A DNA stretch of 64,000 bases from Nevskiaceae bacterium. Lineage in GTDB: Bacteria; Pseudomonadota; Gammaproteobacteria; Nevskiales; Nevskiaceae. A model generated the notes under the pieces. That model had not been told where the DNA came from, did not search any database, and was given only the letters and a program-made list of their open reading frames with translations. The position numbers and the translations under genes were made by a program. Location: positions 34,766 to 98,765 of the forward strand of contig SCVA01000011.1 in assembly GCA_004297005.1 (NCBI GenBank), given 5' to 3'. Shown one piece after another: positions 52,534 to 60,618 of the stretch. Position 1 is the first letter of the stretch; each line of letters begins with the position of its first letter.

Positions 52534-53790
52534 ATGAAAGTCATCGTCTTGGGTGCCGGCGTGGTCGGCATCAACACCGCGTACTACCTGCAGAGCCAGG
52601 GCCACGAAGTCACGGTGGTCGACCGCCAAGCGCAGGCCGGCGCCGAAACCAGCTTCGCTAACGGCGGCCAGATTTCGGTCAGCCACGCCGAGCCCTGGGC
52701 CAATCCCGGCGCGCCGCTCAAGGTGCTGCAATGGCTGGCCAAGGAGGACGCGCCGCTGCTGTTCCGCCTGCGCGCCGACCTGCGCCAGTGGCTCTGGGGC
52801 TTGAGCTTCATGATCGAGTGCTTGCCCTCGCGCACCCGCCACAACATCGCGCAGATGGTGCGGCTGGGCACCTACAGCCGCGAGTCGCTGCAGGCGCTGC
52901 GCGCCGACACCGGCATCGACTACGAGCAGCGCACCCAGGGCATCCTGCACTTCTACACCAGCGCCAAGGAGTTCGACGCCGCCATCGGCCCCACCGAGCA
53001 GATGCGCGCGCTCGGCTGCGACCGTCGTCTCATCAGCGCCGACGAGGCGCTGGCCCTGGAGCCGGCGCTGCGCCACATCCATCCGCAACTCGCCGGCGCC
53101 ACCTACACGGCGGCGGACGAGTCCGGCAATGCCCTGATGTTCACCCGCAAGCTGGCGGCGCTGTGCGCCGAGCGCGGCGTGCAGTTTCTGATGAACCATC
53201 AGATCACCGCCCTGCGCAGCGCCGGCGGCGAGCTGGACTATGTCGAGGCCATCGACGGCGAGGGCCGCTTCACCCGGCTCAAGGCCGATGCCTACGTGCT
53301 CTCGCTGGGCAGCTTCAGCCCGCTACTTGCGGCCAGCGCCGGCCTGCGTCTGAACATCTACCCGGCCAAGGGCTACTCGGTGACCATGCCGGTGCGCGAT
53401 GCAGCGCTGGCGCACCAGGTTTCGCTCACCGACGACGAGTACAAGCTGGTGTTCTCGCGCCTGGGCGACAAGCTGCGCATCGCCGGTACCGCCGAGCTCA
53501 ACGGCTACGACCGCGACCTCAATCCAGTGCGCTGCCAGGCCATCGTCCGCCGCGTCGAGCAGTTGTTCCCCGGTGCCGGCGACACCAGCCAGGCGCAGTT
53601 CTGGTGCGGCCTGCGTCCGGCCACGCCCTCCAACGTGCCCTATATCGGCAAGAGCAAGCTCGGCCGGCTCTACCTCAACACCGGCCACGGCACCCTGGGC
53701 TGGACCCACGGCTGCGGCTCCGGTCGCGCGCTGGCGGACATCGTCTCCGGCCGCAAGCCGGAGGTGGACTTCGCCTTCACCGGGCTCTAG
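52534..53790 (+). CDS. dadA: D-amino acid dehydrogenase (DadA-type FAD oxidoreductase)
   Basis: 418 residues. Oxidatively deaminates D-amino acids (or glycine in some relatives) with FAD. The Rossmann FAD motif GAGVVGINTAYYLQSQG is at the N-terminus and ETSFANGGQISVSHAEPWANPG is the DadA signature. The C-terminal FAD-contact GLRPATPSNVPYIG and LNTGHGTLGWTHGCGSG are intact. No dadX racemase is adjacent. Control by a glycine riboswitch suggests that it acts on glycine or links glycine to amino acid catabolism. Confidence 0.9.
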   Translation: MKVIVLGAGVVGINTAYYLQSQGHEVTVVDRQAQAGAETSFANGGQISVSHAEPWANPGAPLKVLQWLAKEDAPLLFRLRADLRQWLWGLSFMIECLPSRTRHNIAQMVRLGTYSRESLQALRADTGIDYEQRTQGILHFYTSAKEFDAAIGPTEQMRALGCDRRLISADEALALEPALRHIHPQLAGATYTAADESGNALMFTRKLAALCAERGVQFLMNHQITALRSAGGELDYVEAIDGEGRFTRLKADAYVLSLGSFSPLLAASAGLRLNIYPAKGYSVTMPVRDAALAHQVSLTDDEYKLVFSRLGDKLRIAGTAELNGYDRDLNPVRCQAIVRRVEQLFPGAGDTSQAQFWCGLRPATPSNVPYIGKSKLGRLYLNTGHGTLGWTHGCGSGRALADIVSGRKPEVDFAFTGL

Positions 53791-53817
53791 CCGGGCGGTT
53801 CTCCGCAAGACCCGAAG

Positions 53818-53848
53818 CCCGCGTCGATCGTGATCGGCGCGGGTTTTG
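53818..53848 (+). terminator. rho-independent terminator of dadA
   Basis: Stem CCCGCGTCGATC (53818-53829) with GATCGGCGCGGG (53832-53843), followed by TTTTGT. It lies 27 nt after the dadA stop. Confidence 0.82.
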
Positions 53849-53934
53849 TATAAACCCTGGCGTGCGCCGCGGCATCGAAGCCCGGTATGCGGGCTTGGAA
53901 CTGGTCCGCGAATATCCGACGACAGGGAGTGACG

Positions 53935-55755
53935 GTGAAAAAATTCTTCAAGTGGCTGGGCCTGGGTCTGCTCGGCCTGGTGGCGGTGGTGCCGGCGCTG
54001 GGCGTCAACGCCTGGTACTTCAAGCCACTGTCGATCAACGCGCTGTTCAATCGCACCTTCCTGCGCGTCGTGCTGGAAGATCCGGAGCTGCTCTCCAACC
54101 TGCGGCTGCTGGAAGGCTTCGGCATCAAGGGGCATCAGTCCAGGCTCACCGACATCTCGCCGGAACACGAGACCAAGATGCTGGCCTTCACCCGCTCCGA
54201 GCTGGAGACCCTGCACCGCTACGACCGGGCCTCGCTGGATGAGGGCACCAAGCTCTCCTACGACGTGATGGAGTTCTTCCTCAGCGATGCGGTCGAGGGC
54301 GAGCGCTGGCGCTGGCACAACTATCCGGTCAACCAGCTATTCGGCGTGCAGAACGAGCTGCCGACCTTCCTGCTCACCATCCACCAGGTCGGCGATCTGC
54401 GCGACGCCCGCGACTACGTCTCGCGCCTCAACGCCGTGCCGCTCAAGTTCGACCAGCTGCTGGCAGGCCTGAAGATCCGCGAGGACAAGGGCATCGTGCC
54501 GCCGCGTTTCGTGCTGGAGAAGGTGCTGGTGGAAATGCGCGCCTTCGTCGGCAAGCCGGCCGAGCAGAACGATCTCTACGTGCAGTTCGCCGAGAAGCTG
54601 GGCAAGGTCGAGGCCAGCGACGAGCAGCGCGGGCCGCTGCTGGCGGGTGCCAAGACCGCCATCGAGGAGTCGGTCTACCCCGCCTATGCGCGGCTGATCG
54701 CCTACTGCGAGGCGCTGCTGCCCAAGGCCACGGGCAACAACGGCGTCTGGGCGCTGCCCGACGGCGATGCCTACTACGCCTACGCGGTGCGCAACCAGAC
54801 CACCACGCGGATGACGCCTGACGAGGTGCACGAGATCGGCTTGAAGGAAGTGGCACGCATCGAGGCCGAGATGGACGCGATCCTGCGCGCCCAGGGCCTG
54901 AGCGAGGGCAGCATCGGTGCGCGCGTGCAGCAGCTCGCGCACGATCCGGCGCAGCTCTACCCCAATGACGAGGCCGGCCGCGCGCAAGCGCTCAAGGACT
55001 ACCAGGCGATCATTGACGAGGTGGACCAGGGCCTGGGCAGCGCCTTCAACCGGCGGCCGCCGCAGGGCGTGAAGGTGGAGCGCATCCCGGTGTTCAAGGA
55101 GGCCACCTCGCCCGGCGCCTACTACAACCCGCCGGCCTTCGACGGCAGCCGTCCTGGCATCTTCTACGCCAACCTGCGCGACATGGGCGAGGTGGCGAAG
55201 TTCGGCATGCGCACGCTGGTCTATCACGAGGCGATCCCCGGCCATCACTTCCAGATCGCCATCGCCCAGAACATCGAGGGCGTGCCCTTTTTCCGCAAGG
55301 TGCTGCCGTTCACCGCCTATGTGGAAGGCTGGGCGCTGTACGCCGAGCGCCTGGCCTGGGAGCTGGGCTTCCAGAAGGAGCCGCTCAGCAACCTCGGCCG
55401 TCTGCAGGCCGAGATGTTCCGCTCCGTGCGCCTGGTGGTGGACAGTGGCATGCACCACAAGCGCTGGAGCCGCGAGCAGGCCATCGACTACATGCGCGAG
55501 AAGACCGGCATGGGCGAGAAGGAAGTCACCGCCGAGATCGAGCGCTATCTGGTGATGCCGGCGCAGGCGCTGGCCTACAAGACCGGCATGATCAGCATCC
55601 TCCGCCTGCGCGACAGGGCCCAGGCCGAGCTGGGCACTGCGTTTGATCTCAAGGCGTTCCACGACGTGGTGCTGAGCGGCGGCGCCCTGCCGCTGCCAGT
55701 GCTGGAGCAGCAGATGAACGTCTGGATCGCGAGCCGCAAGGCTCAGGCGTCCTGA
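53935..55755 (+). CDS. DUF885 family zinc-dependent peptidase
   Basis: 606 residues from GTG 53935, with AGGGAG 7 nt upstream. One N-terminal membrane helix anchors it (FKWLGLGLLGLVAVVPALGV). The DUF885 domain fills the rest: LPDGDAYYAYAVRNQTTTRMTPDEVHEIG, a substrate-site SPGAYYNPPAFDGSRPGIFYANL and the zinc motif YHEAIPGHHFQIA (HExxxGHH). It is a membrane-bound metallopeptidase with its active site in the periplasm; substrates are unknown. Confidence 0.9.
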   Translation: MKKFFKWLGLGLLGLVAVVPALGVNAWYFKPLSINALFNRTFLRVVLEDPELLSNLRLLEGFGIKGHQSRLTDISPEHETKMLAFTRSELETLHRYDRASLDEGTKLSYDVMEFFLSDAVEGERWRWHNYPVNQLFGVQNELPTFLLTIHQVGDLRDARDYVSRLNAVPLKFDQLLAGLKIREDKGIVPPRFVLEKVLVEMRAFVGKPAEQNDLYVQFAEKLGKVEASDEQRGPLLAGAKTAIEESVYPAYARLIAYCEALLPKATGNNGVWALPDGDAYYAYAVRNQTTTRMTPDEVHEIGLKEVARIEAEMDAILRAQGLSEGSIGARVQQLAHDPAQLYPNDEAGRAQALKDYQAIIDEVDQGLGSAFNRRPPQGVKVERIPVFKEATSPGAYYNPPAFDGSRPGIFYANLRDMGEVAKFGMRTLVYHEAIPGHHFQIAIAQNIEGVPFFRKVLPFTAYVEGWALYAERLAWELGFQKEPLSNLGRLQAEMFRSVRLVVDSGMHHKRWSREQAIDYMREKTGMGEKEVTAEIERYLVMPAQALAYKTGMISILRLRDRAQAELGTAFDLKAFHDVVLSGGALPLPVLEQQMNVWIASRKAQAS

Positions 55756-56063
55756 GCCCCTGGTAACACCGCACTCTGAAGCCCCTTTTCCCACAGCGGG
55801 GAGACGGGGCGTCGGAGCGTTTTTTCGCTTAAAGGCGGACGTCTGACGGCGTCGGTCCTGCGAAGCCGGAACCCGGTACGCGCTCCACGTAACGGGGGCA
55901 GGCGCGGGCATGACCAGGCGGCTGAGCTTCGTCACTGGTCGGATAACTCGAAACGCTCCATTCCGCCGACGGCAGCGCGCCGCCGCCTGCCGAGACGATC
56001 CCCCACACCAAAAGAAAGGGGGTGGAGCCTTCCGGCTCCACCCCCTGGTTTGCTGCGTGAGCC
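55756..56063. other. 308-base spacer without a gene
   Basis: No convincing reading frame on either strand. A weak GC-rich hairpin with a following six-T run (55781-55826) may end the DUF885 transcript. The terminator of the small gene on the other strand lies at 56008-56045. The middle part (55830-56000) shows nothing I can name. Confidence 0.6.
56008..56045 (-). terminator. strong rho-independent terminator of the small acidic peptide gene
   Basis: On the minus strand, a perfect 12-bp stem GGGGGTGGAGCC (56045-56034) with GGCTCCACCCCC (56029-56018), tetraloop GGAA, then TTTCTTTT. It starts 18 nt after the peptide stop codon. Confidence 0.92.
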
Positions 56064-56201
56064 TTACTTCGCATCCTGCGTAACGTAAAGGACAAACGCG
56101 GCGTAACTGGTCTGGGAATCCGATGGTTCCTCGGCGCCCACGCCAGCAACGTCGTATTCCAGGTCCATGATGTCGAGGGTTTCGGTGGTGGTATCGTTCA
56201 T
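56064..56201 (-). CDS. 45-residue acidic orphan peptide
   Basis: ATG 56201 with AAGGA 7-8 nt upstream opens 45 codons: a leader-like N-terminus MNDTTTETLDIMDLEYDVAG, a Glu/Ser/Pro patch (EEPSDSQ), and an aromatic-hydrophobic end YAAFVLYVTQDAK. Ten residues are acidic and one is basic. No Cys, signal peptide or membrane helix. The strong terminator and AT-rich leader show it is a transcribed unit. The acidic leader and hydrophobic core resemble precursors of ribosomally made modified peptides, but no recognised maturation enzyme is adjacent. I cannot name a family. Confidence 0.62.
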   Translation of the reverse strand: MNDTTTETLDIMDLEYDVAGVGAEEPSDSQTSYAAFVLYVTQDAK

Positions 56202-56330
56202 AATAAATCCTTGGTTAAGTAACTGAAAATAAAGGTAAATTTACATCACCCACAAAAAAACAATACCAGCCCCAAATGAAAAAGTGCCGTTCATACTCCT
56301 AAGTTTTGCTATTGCTTTTTGGTCATGAAT
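56202..56330 (-). promoter_or_regulatory. AT-rich promoter/operator region of the orphan peptide
   Basis: About 32% G+C by my count, against roughly 67% for the surroundings. It contains the perfect palindrome GTAAATTTAC (56235-56244) near a possible -10 (TAAATT) and T-rich tracts on the minus strand. The exact promoter is not assigned. Confidence 0.5.
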
Positions 56331-56455
56331 CAGGGCACTTCTGGTGTGCGGTTGATTCGCTGCCAGGGATGGTGAAGCGGGTTCCCAGCACCGGTTGTCG
56401 GCATTGATGCCTTGCACGTCGGTCTGTCTGCGATTGGGGGCGTGGTTGAGGCAGG

Positions 56456-58720
56456 ATGAGCCTCGACACGAGAGACTTGGCCATGCCTGAAATTCTTCGA
56501 CTCACCCAAATGCACTCCACAGCGCCCACGCTGCTGCTGGGTGAGGGCGAAGATTTGTCCGGTGCGAAGGCTTCCCCCGAGTCCGGCTCGGCTACGCGGC
56601 GCGCGGGTCTTGAGCGGCTGCTATCCCGTCTAAGCGTGCGCGCACGCCTCTGGGCCCTGACCGTCGGCCTGTTTCTGGTCCTGGGTACCGCGAACATGCT
56701 GCTTGGCCAGATCATCCAGCAGCGGGTGGCGGAGGAGCGGCAGCAAAGCGAACAGTACAGCCGCCTGCAGACCATCCAGCAGGTCAGGGAGGCGATGTCT
56801 GAGGTCAGGCACTACGAAAGCTCCCTGAACGTCGCGCGCCTGGTGGGCGACGAGTCCATGCAGGCCCAGATGCAGGCCCGGGTGGGGCAAGCGGAGGCCG
56901 AGCTGGCTGTACAGCTTTCCGCGATGGCCGTGTTCGACCGGCCGGGCGTCGAATTCTTGAAACGGGAGCGGGAACTGGCGCAGGCGCCGATGCGGCAGGC
57001 GATTAGCGCGATCTCCGGCAAGCAGGAGGATTCGCTAAGGCTGACCAAGCAGACCGTGCTCCATCTGACCGCAATTCAGAACCGCCTGCATCAGGCTAGC
57101 GAGCGCGAGCGACAGCTCGCAGAGGTGCTGACCGAAAGCCAGATCAGGGGCGCCCAGGCGGGATTTCGCGCCTCGATGATGATCGTTCTGGGCGCACTGC
57201 TGCTGGGCCTGCTGTTCGGCGCGCTAGTGCTGCGTTCGATCATCCGCCCGCTGCAGGCGACAGCCTCGGCCTTAAAACAGATCAATGAGGGCCATTCTCT
57301 GATTGAGATGCCGCCGATTTCCGGTGACGAATTCGGCGAGATGGCCCTTGCACTGCGTCAGTTCCGCGACCAGGCCGACCGGCTTCGGGAGCTGGCCTAC
57401 GGCGACGCGCTCACCGGCCTGGGCAACCGCGAGCGCATGGATCACGCGCTGCGGATCGCGGTTGCCCGCGGCCGTGCCCGCGGCACGCCACTGGCGCTGT
57501 TCAGCATCGATCTCGACAATTTCGGCACGATCAACGATGGCCTGGGCTACAACACCGGGGATGCCTATCTACGCGAGGCCGGCCTGCGGCTGAGCCGTTT
57601 CGCCCCGGACGAGGCTCTGGTCTGCCGCCACAGCGGCGACAAGTTCACCGTGTTGATCGAAGGCGCCGACCCGAACGACGTCGCGCTGTTGCCGGAGCCG
57701 CTGGGCGACGCCGCCGAGCTGATCCTGCGCGGCATGGCCGAGCCGTTCCAGTACCGCGAGCATCTGCTGCCGATGTCGGTGTCGATCGGCATCGCCCTGT
57801 TCCCGCAGCATTGCGACAGCGAGTCCGAACTGGTCGCTGGCGCCGACGCGGCCATGTATCTCGCCAAGCGCGATGGCCGCAACTGCCTGCGCTTCGCTGA
57901 TCGCCAACTCAGCACCGGCGCCCGCCAGGAGTTCGCCGATGTCGCCGACATCCGGCGCGGCATTGAGCAGCAGGAGTTCCAGCCGTTCTATCAGCCCATC
58001 GTCGACGTGGTCGCCGGTCGGGTCGCAGGGGCAGAAGCGCTGCTGCGCTGGCAGCATCCGCAGCGCGGCCTGCTGGGCGCGGATCGCTTCATTCCCGCGG
58101 CGGAAGCCAATGGCCAGATCCATGCCCTGAGCGAAATCTGCCTGCGCGAGGTCGGCGAGCAGCTCTGTGAATGGGCCGGCGCCGAGGGCGGCTTGTGGCT
58201 TTCGGCCAACCTCTCGATCCGCCAGTTGGAAGGTGGCACCCTGCTCTCCCAATTGGCCGAGCTGCGCGCCCGGGCCGGCTTCGTGCCGGCCAACCTGCTG
58301 CTGGAAATCACCGAGAGCGCGGCTCTGGAGCGGGTGGACCTCGCCAAGGAAACGCTGGCAAAAATCCGGGAGATGGGCTTCCACCTGGGCATGGACGATT
58401 TCGGCACCGGCTACTCCTCCATGGTCTACCTGCAGCGCTTCCCTGTGGACAAGATCAAGATCGACCGCCTGTTCGTGAGCCGCATGGACAGCTCCCGCGA
58501 GGCGGTGGCCATCGTTTCCGCGACCATCGCCATCGCCCGCAGCCTGGAGCTGCAGGTGGTCGCCGAGGGCGTGGAAAGCGAGGCGCAGTCCCAGCGCCTG
58601 CGCGACATGGGCTGCCATCTGCAGCAGGGCTTCCTGTTTTCGCAGGCGCTGCCACCCGAGGATTTCAACCGCTGGCGGGCCGGGTTCGATGCCGCCGGGC
58701 GGGCTGTGAGCGCGAAATAG
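56456..58720 (+). CDS. membrane-bound GGDEF/EAL protein, likely c-di-GMP phosphodiesterase
   Basis: 754 residues. Two membrane helices (~65-87 and ~235-262) frame a periplasmic helical sensor region, followed by a HAMP linker, GGDEF domain and EAL domain. The GGDEF signature reads SGDKF (residues 393-397), so cyclase activity is doubtful. The EAL domain is complete: EALLRW (527-532), LLEITESA, MDDFGTGYSS, DKIKIDR, VVAEGVE and QGFLFS. It should cleave c-di-GMP, perhaps with GTP regulation through the degenerate domain. Start ATG 56456 has GAGG upstream. Confidence 0.9.
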   Translation: MSLDTRDLAMPEILRLTQMHSTAPTLLLGEGEDLSGAKASPESGSATRRAGLERLLSRLSVRARLWALTVGLFLVLGTANMLLGQIIQQRVAEERQQSEQYSRLQTIQQVREAMSEVRHYESSLNVARLVGDESMQAQMQARVGQAEAELAVQLSAMAVFDRPGVEFLKRERELAQAPMRQAISAISGKQEDSLRLTKQTVLHLTAIQNRLHQASERERQLAEVLTESQIRGAQAGFRASMMIVLGALLLGLLFGALVLRSIIRPLQATASALKQINEGHSLIEMPPISGDEFGEMALALRQFRDQADRLRELAYGDALTGLGNRERMDHALRIAVARGRARGTPLALFSIDLDNFGTINDGLGYNTGDAYLREAGLRLSRFAPDEALVCRHSGDKFTVLIEGADPNDVALLPEPLGDAAELILRGMAEPFQYREHLLPMSVSIGIALFPQHCDSESELVAGADAAMYLAKRDGRNCLRFADRQLSTGARQEFADVADIRRGIEQQEFQPFYQPIVDVVAGRVAGAEALLRWQHPQRGLLGADRFIPAAEANGQIHALSEICLREVGEQLCEWAGAEGGLWLSANLSIRQLEGGTLLSQLAELRARAGFVPANLLLEITESAALERVDLAKETLAKIREMGFHLGMDDFGTGYSSMVYLQRFPVDKIKIDRLFVSRMDSSREAVAIVSATIAIARSLELQVVAEGVESEAQSQRLRDMGCHLQQGFLFSQALPPEDFNRWRAGFDAAGRAVSAK

Positions 58721-58730
58721 CGGGCTCCGC

Positions 58731-59621
58731 TCAGGGCCGGGACAGCGCCGCCAGCCGCTGCCGGGCGAGCTTGCTGACCAGGGCCTCTGGGTCCCGGCTG
58801 GCCCGTTCCCACACCCGTCCTGCTTCGCCGGGAGCCAGACGGCACAGGGCCTCGGCTGCCGCGATCCGCGTGCGCCGGCAAGGGTGGCGTGCGGCGAGAT
58901 CATCCAGCAGCTGGACGGTGTTGGCATCCCCGATGTCGCCGGCCATGGCGACGAAGGAGACGCGCTCCGAGGCCTCGACCTCGGCTGGCAGGGCCGCGAT
59001 GGTCTTGCGGTCCAGGTCGAAGTGGTACTGCTCGCGCAGCCGTGTTGCGGGCGGCGAAACCAGCAGATTGAGCGTGATGGTGAGTTCGTCGGGCGGGTAC
59101 TGTACGTGCAGGTCCCGGCTGGCGTAGTAGAGCATCACCATACCCGGACCGAACTTCACGCGTTCCAGAAACCGCATCTCCACCGGCTCGCCGACGTAGC
59201 CCTCGACGCGGTCGTAGTTGTACTCGTAGATGTCGGTTTCATAGCCCGGCCCCAGGTAGTTCACGGTCAGGAAATTGAAGTTGTGGTCGTGCGCCAGGTT
59301 GTAGGAGAACTGGTCCTGGTAGACCCGCGCGGTCGCGACGTCGCGCGCCGAGGGCCAGAGGTTGGCACGTACGTAAAAGTCCTTGCGGCGCCCGAGCAGA
59401 ATGGCCTGCGCCGAGCCGTAGTCGCGGCCGCTGAAGCTCTCCTCGACATAGCGGTTGAGTCGGTTCACCACCAGTGAGCGGTCGTTGGTCAGTGCCCGCA
59501 GCCAGGGCGCGGAGGCGGCGATGCTGTCGGGGTCGCTCAGGTCGACCTCGGCCTCGACGCGGTCCAGGTATTCCTCGAGCCGGATCGTGGCGTCGGTATC
59601 GCAATGCAGGGTCAGGGCCAT
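58731..59621 (-). CDS. cupin-like protein with C-terminal HEAT-type repeats
   Basis: 296 residues. The central part (~100-190) is cupin-like with two metal-site candidates: HDHNF (His111, His113) in SYNLAHDHNFNFLTVNYLGPGY, and His172 in YYASRDLHVQYPPDEL. The C-terminus (~225-296) contains helical HEAT-like repeats (RTRIAAAEALCRLAP, ALVSKLARQRLAAL). I do not recognise a characterised homologue. It follows its paralogue by 6 nt and could use a metal for an oxidative or hydrolytic reaction. Function inferred only from fold. Confidence 0.6.
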   Translation of the reverse strand: MALTLHCDTDATIRLEEYLDRVEAEVDLSDPDSIAASAPWLRALTNDRSLVVNRLNRYVEESFSGRDYGSAQAILLGRRKDFYVRANLWPSARDVATARVYQDQFSYNLAHDHNFNFLTVNYLGPGYETDIYEYNYDRVEGYVGEPVEMRFLERVKFGPGMVMLYYASRDLHVQYPPDELTITLNLLVSPPATRLREQYHFDLDRKTIAALPAEVEASERVSFVAMAGDIGDANTVQLLDDLAARHPCRRTRIAAAEALCRLAPGEAGRVWERASRDPEALVSKLARQRLAALSRP

Positions 59622-59627
59622 GGATAT

Positions 59628-60455
59628 TTATTTCTTCTGAATCTGGTCCAGCGTCTTCTGCGCGGCGCGCCGGATATGGGGATGCCGATCCTGCAGGGCC
59701 TGCTGCAGGTAGGCGATCGCCTCCGAGCGGCTGAGCCGGCCCAGGCTCTGGATCGCCGCCCAGCGCACCGAGTGATGCGGATGCTCGCCGAGCAGCTTCA
59801 GCGCCGGCAGCGAGGACTGGTGCGCGAACTTGCCGAGCACATCGGCCGCGACGCGCAGTTGGGTGTAGCTGAGATCGGCATCGTTGGCCTGCCAGGACTG
59901 CAGCTGGTCGCGGCTGAACAACCATTCCAGCGGTCGGATCGCCGCGGTGCTGAGCTTCACCACCAGTGCCGGCTCCGACAGCTGGAAGTCGTAGGCATAT
60001 CGGTCGGAGTGCAGCCGCATGATCTCGCCGGCGGCCAGGCTGCCTTCGCCGTCCGGCACCAGCGTCAGTCCCGGTGTGAAGACCGGATTGTCGTAGGCAG
60101 GCGGCAGACGGTAGCGCCGGTAGCGCAGGCTGGCGCCGCCCAGCGGCGACAGCATTCCGTAGAAGGGCAGGGCATGGATGAAGCGGCGCGTCAGCTCGAA
60201 GCGCGCCACCGCCAGCGCGTAGCCGGGCCCGCGGTGCAGCAGCCATTCGGACGGACGCCAGTTGCCGAAATGGGTCGGGTCCTCGCGCAGCGCGCCCAGA
60301 TCGCGGTTGAGCGCATCGGTGATATAGCCGCTGGACAGTAGCGCTTGCAGCGCGGGTTCCGCCTCCCAGAACGCCTCCGGAGCGTCTCGGCGCAGGCAGG
60401 GCTGGACCCGGGTGGCGAACTCGGCGAGGCGGGGATCGAGACTGGTCAAGGCCAC
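59628..60455 (-). CDS. paralogous HEAT-repeat protein with degenerate cupin core
   Basis: 275 residues from GTG 60455; a TTG at 60449 has a better-spaced GGAG and may be the real start. The layout matches the downstream gene: a ~110-residue N-terminal helical part, a strand-rich cupin-like centre, and HEAT repeats (LPALKLLGEHPHHSVRWAAIQSLG, AIAYLQQALQDRHPHIRRAA). At the equivalent of HDHNF it has HALPF, and the second His position reads HSDRYAYDF, so the metal site appears lost. It may be a structural partner of the intact paralogue. Confidence 0.6.
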   Translation of the reverse strand: MALTSLDPRLAEFATRVQPCLRRDAPEAFWEAEPALQALLSSGYITDALNRDLGALREDPTHFGNWRPSEWLLHRGPGYALAVARFELTRRFIHALPFYGMLSPLGGASLRYRRYRLPPAYDNPVFTPGLTLVPDGEGSLAAGEIMRLHSDRYAYDFQLSEPALVVKLSTAAIRPLEWLFSRDQLQSWQANDADLSYTQLRVAADVLGKFAHQSSLPALKLLGEHPHHSVRWAAIQSLGRLSRSEAIAYLQQALQDRHPHIRRAAQKTLDQIQKK

Positions 60456-60487
60456 TCCATTGGCGTCAAAGGTCGGGACATGGACTG

Positions 60488-60493
60488 ATTCTA
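60488..60493 (-). promoter_or_regulatory. -10 box for the cupin/HEAT gene pair
   Basis: TAGAAT on the minus strand, 33 nt before the GTG start. It lies inside the inverted repeat ACTGA-N6-TCAGT (60484-60499), a possible operator. Confidence 0.4.
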
Positions 60494-60618
60494 GTCAGTC
60501 GGAATCACCATCCTCGCGCAGGAGCCCATTTTTCGCGCCGGCATTTTTTCATGCTGACTGGCACTGGCGATGACAGGATTGGATGGATGTCGGCGCCCAA
60601 GCGACAAATGCTCCGGGC

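Noticed and set aside
56330..56515. 61-codon minus-strand frame overlapping the start of the GGDEF/EAL gene
   Set aside because: No ribosome binding site and low coding quality (His/Pro/Thr-rich); it overlaps the amino-terminal region of a well-supported gene.
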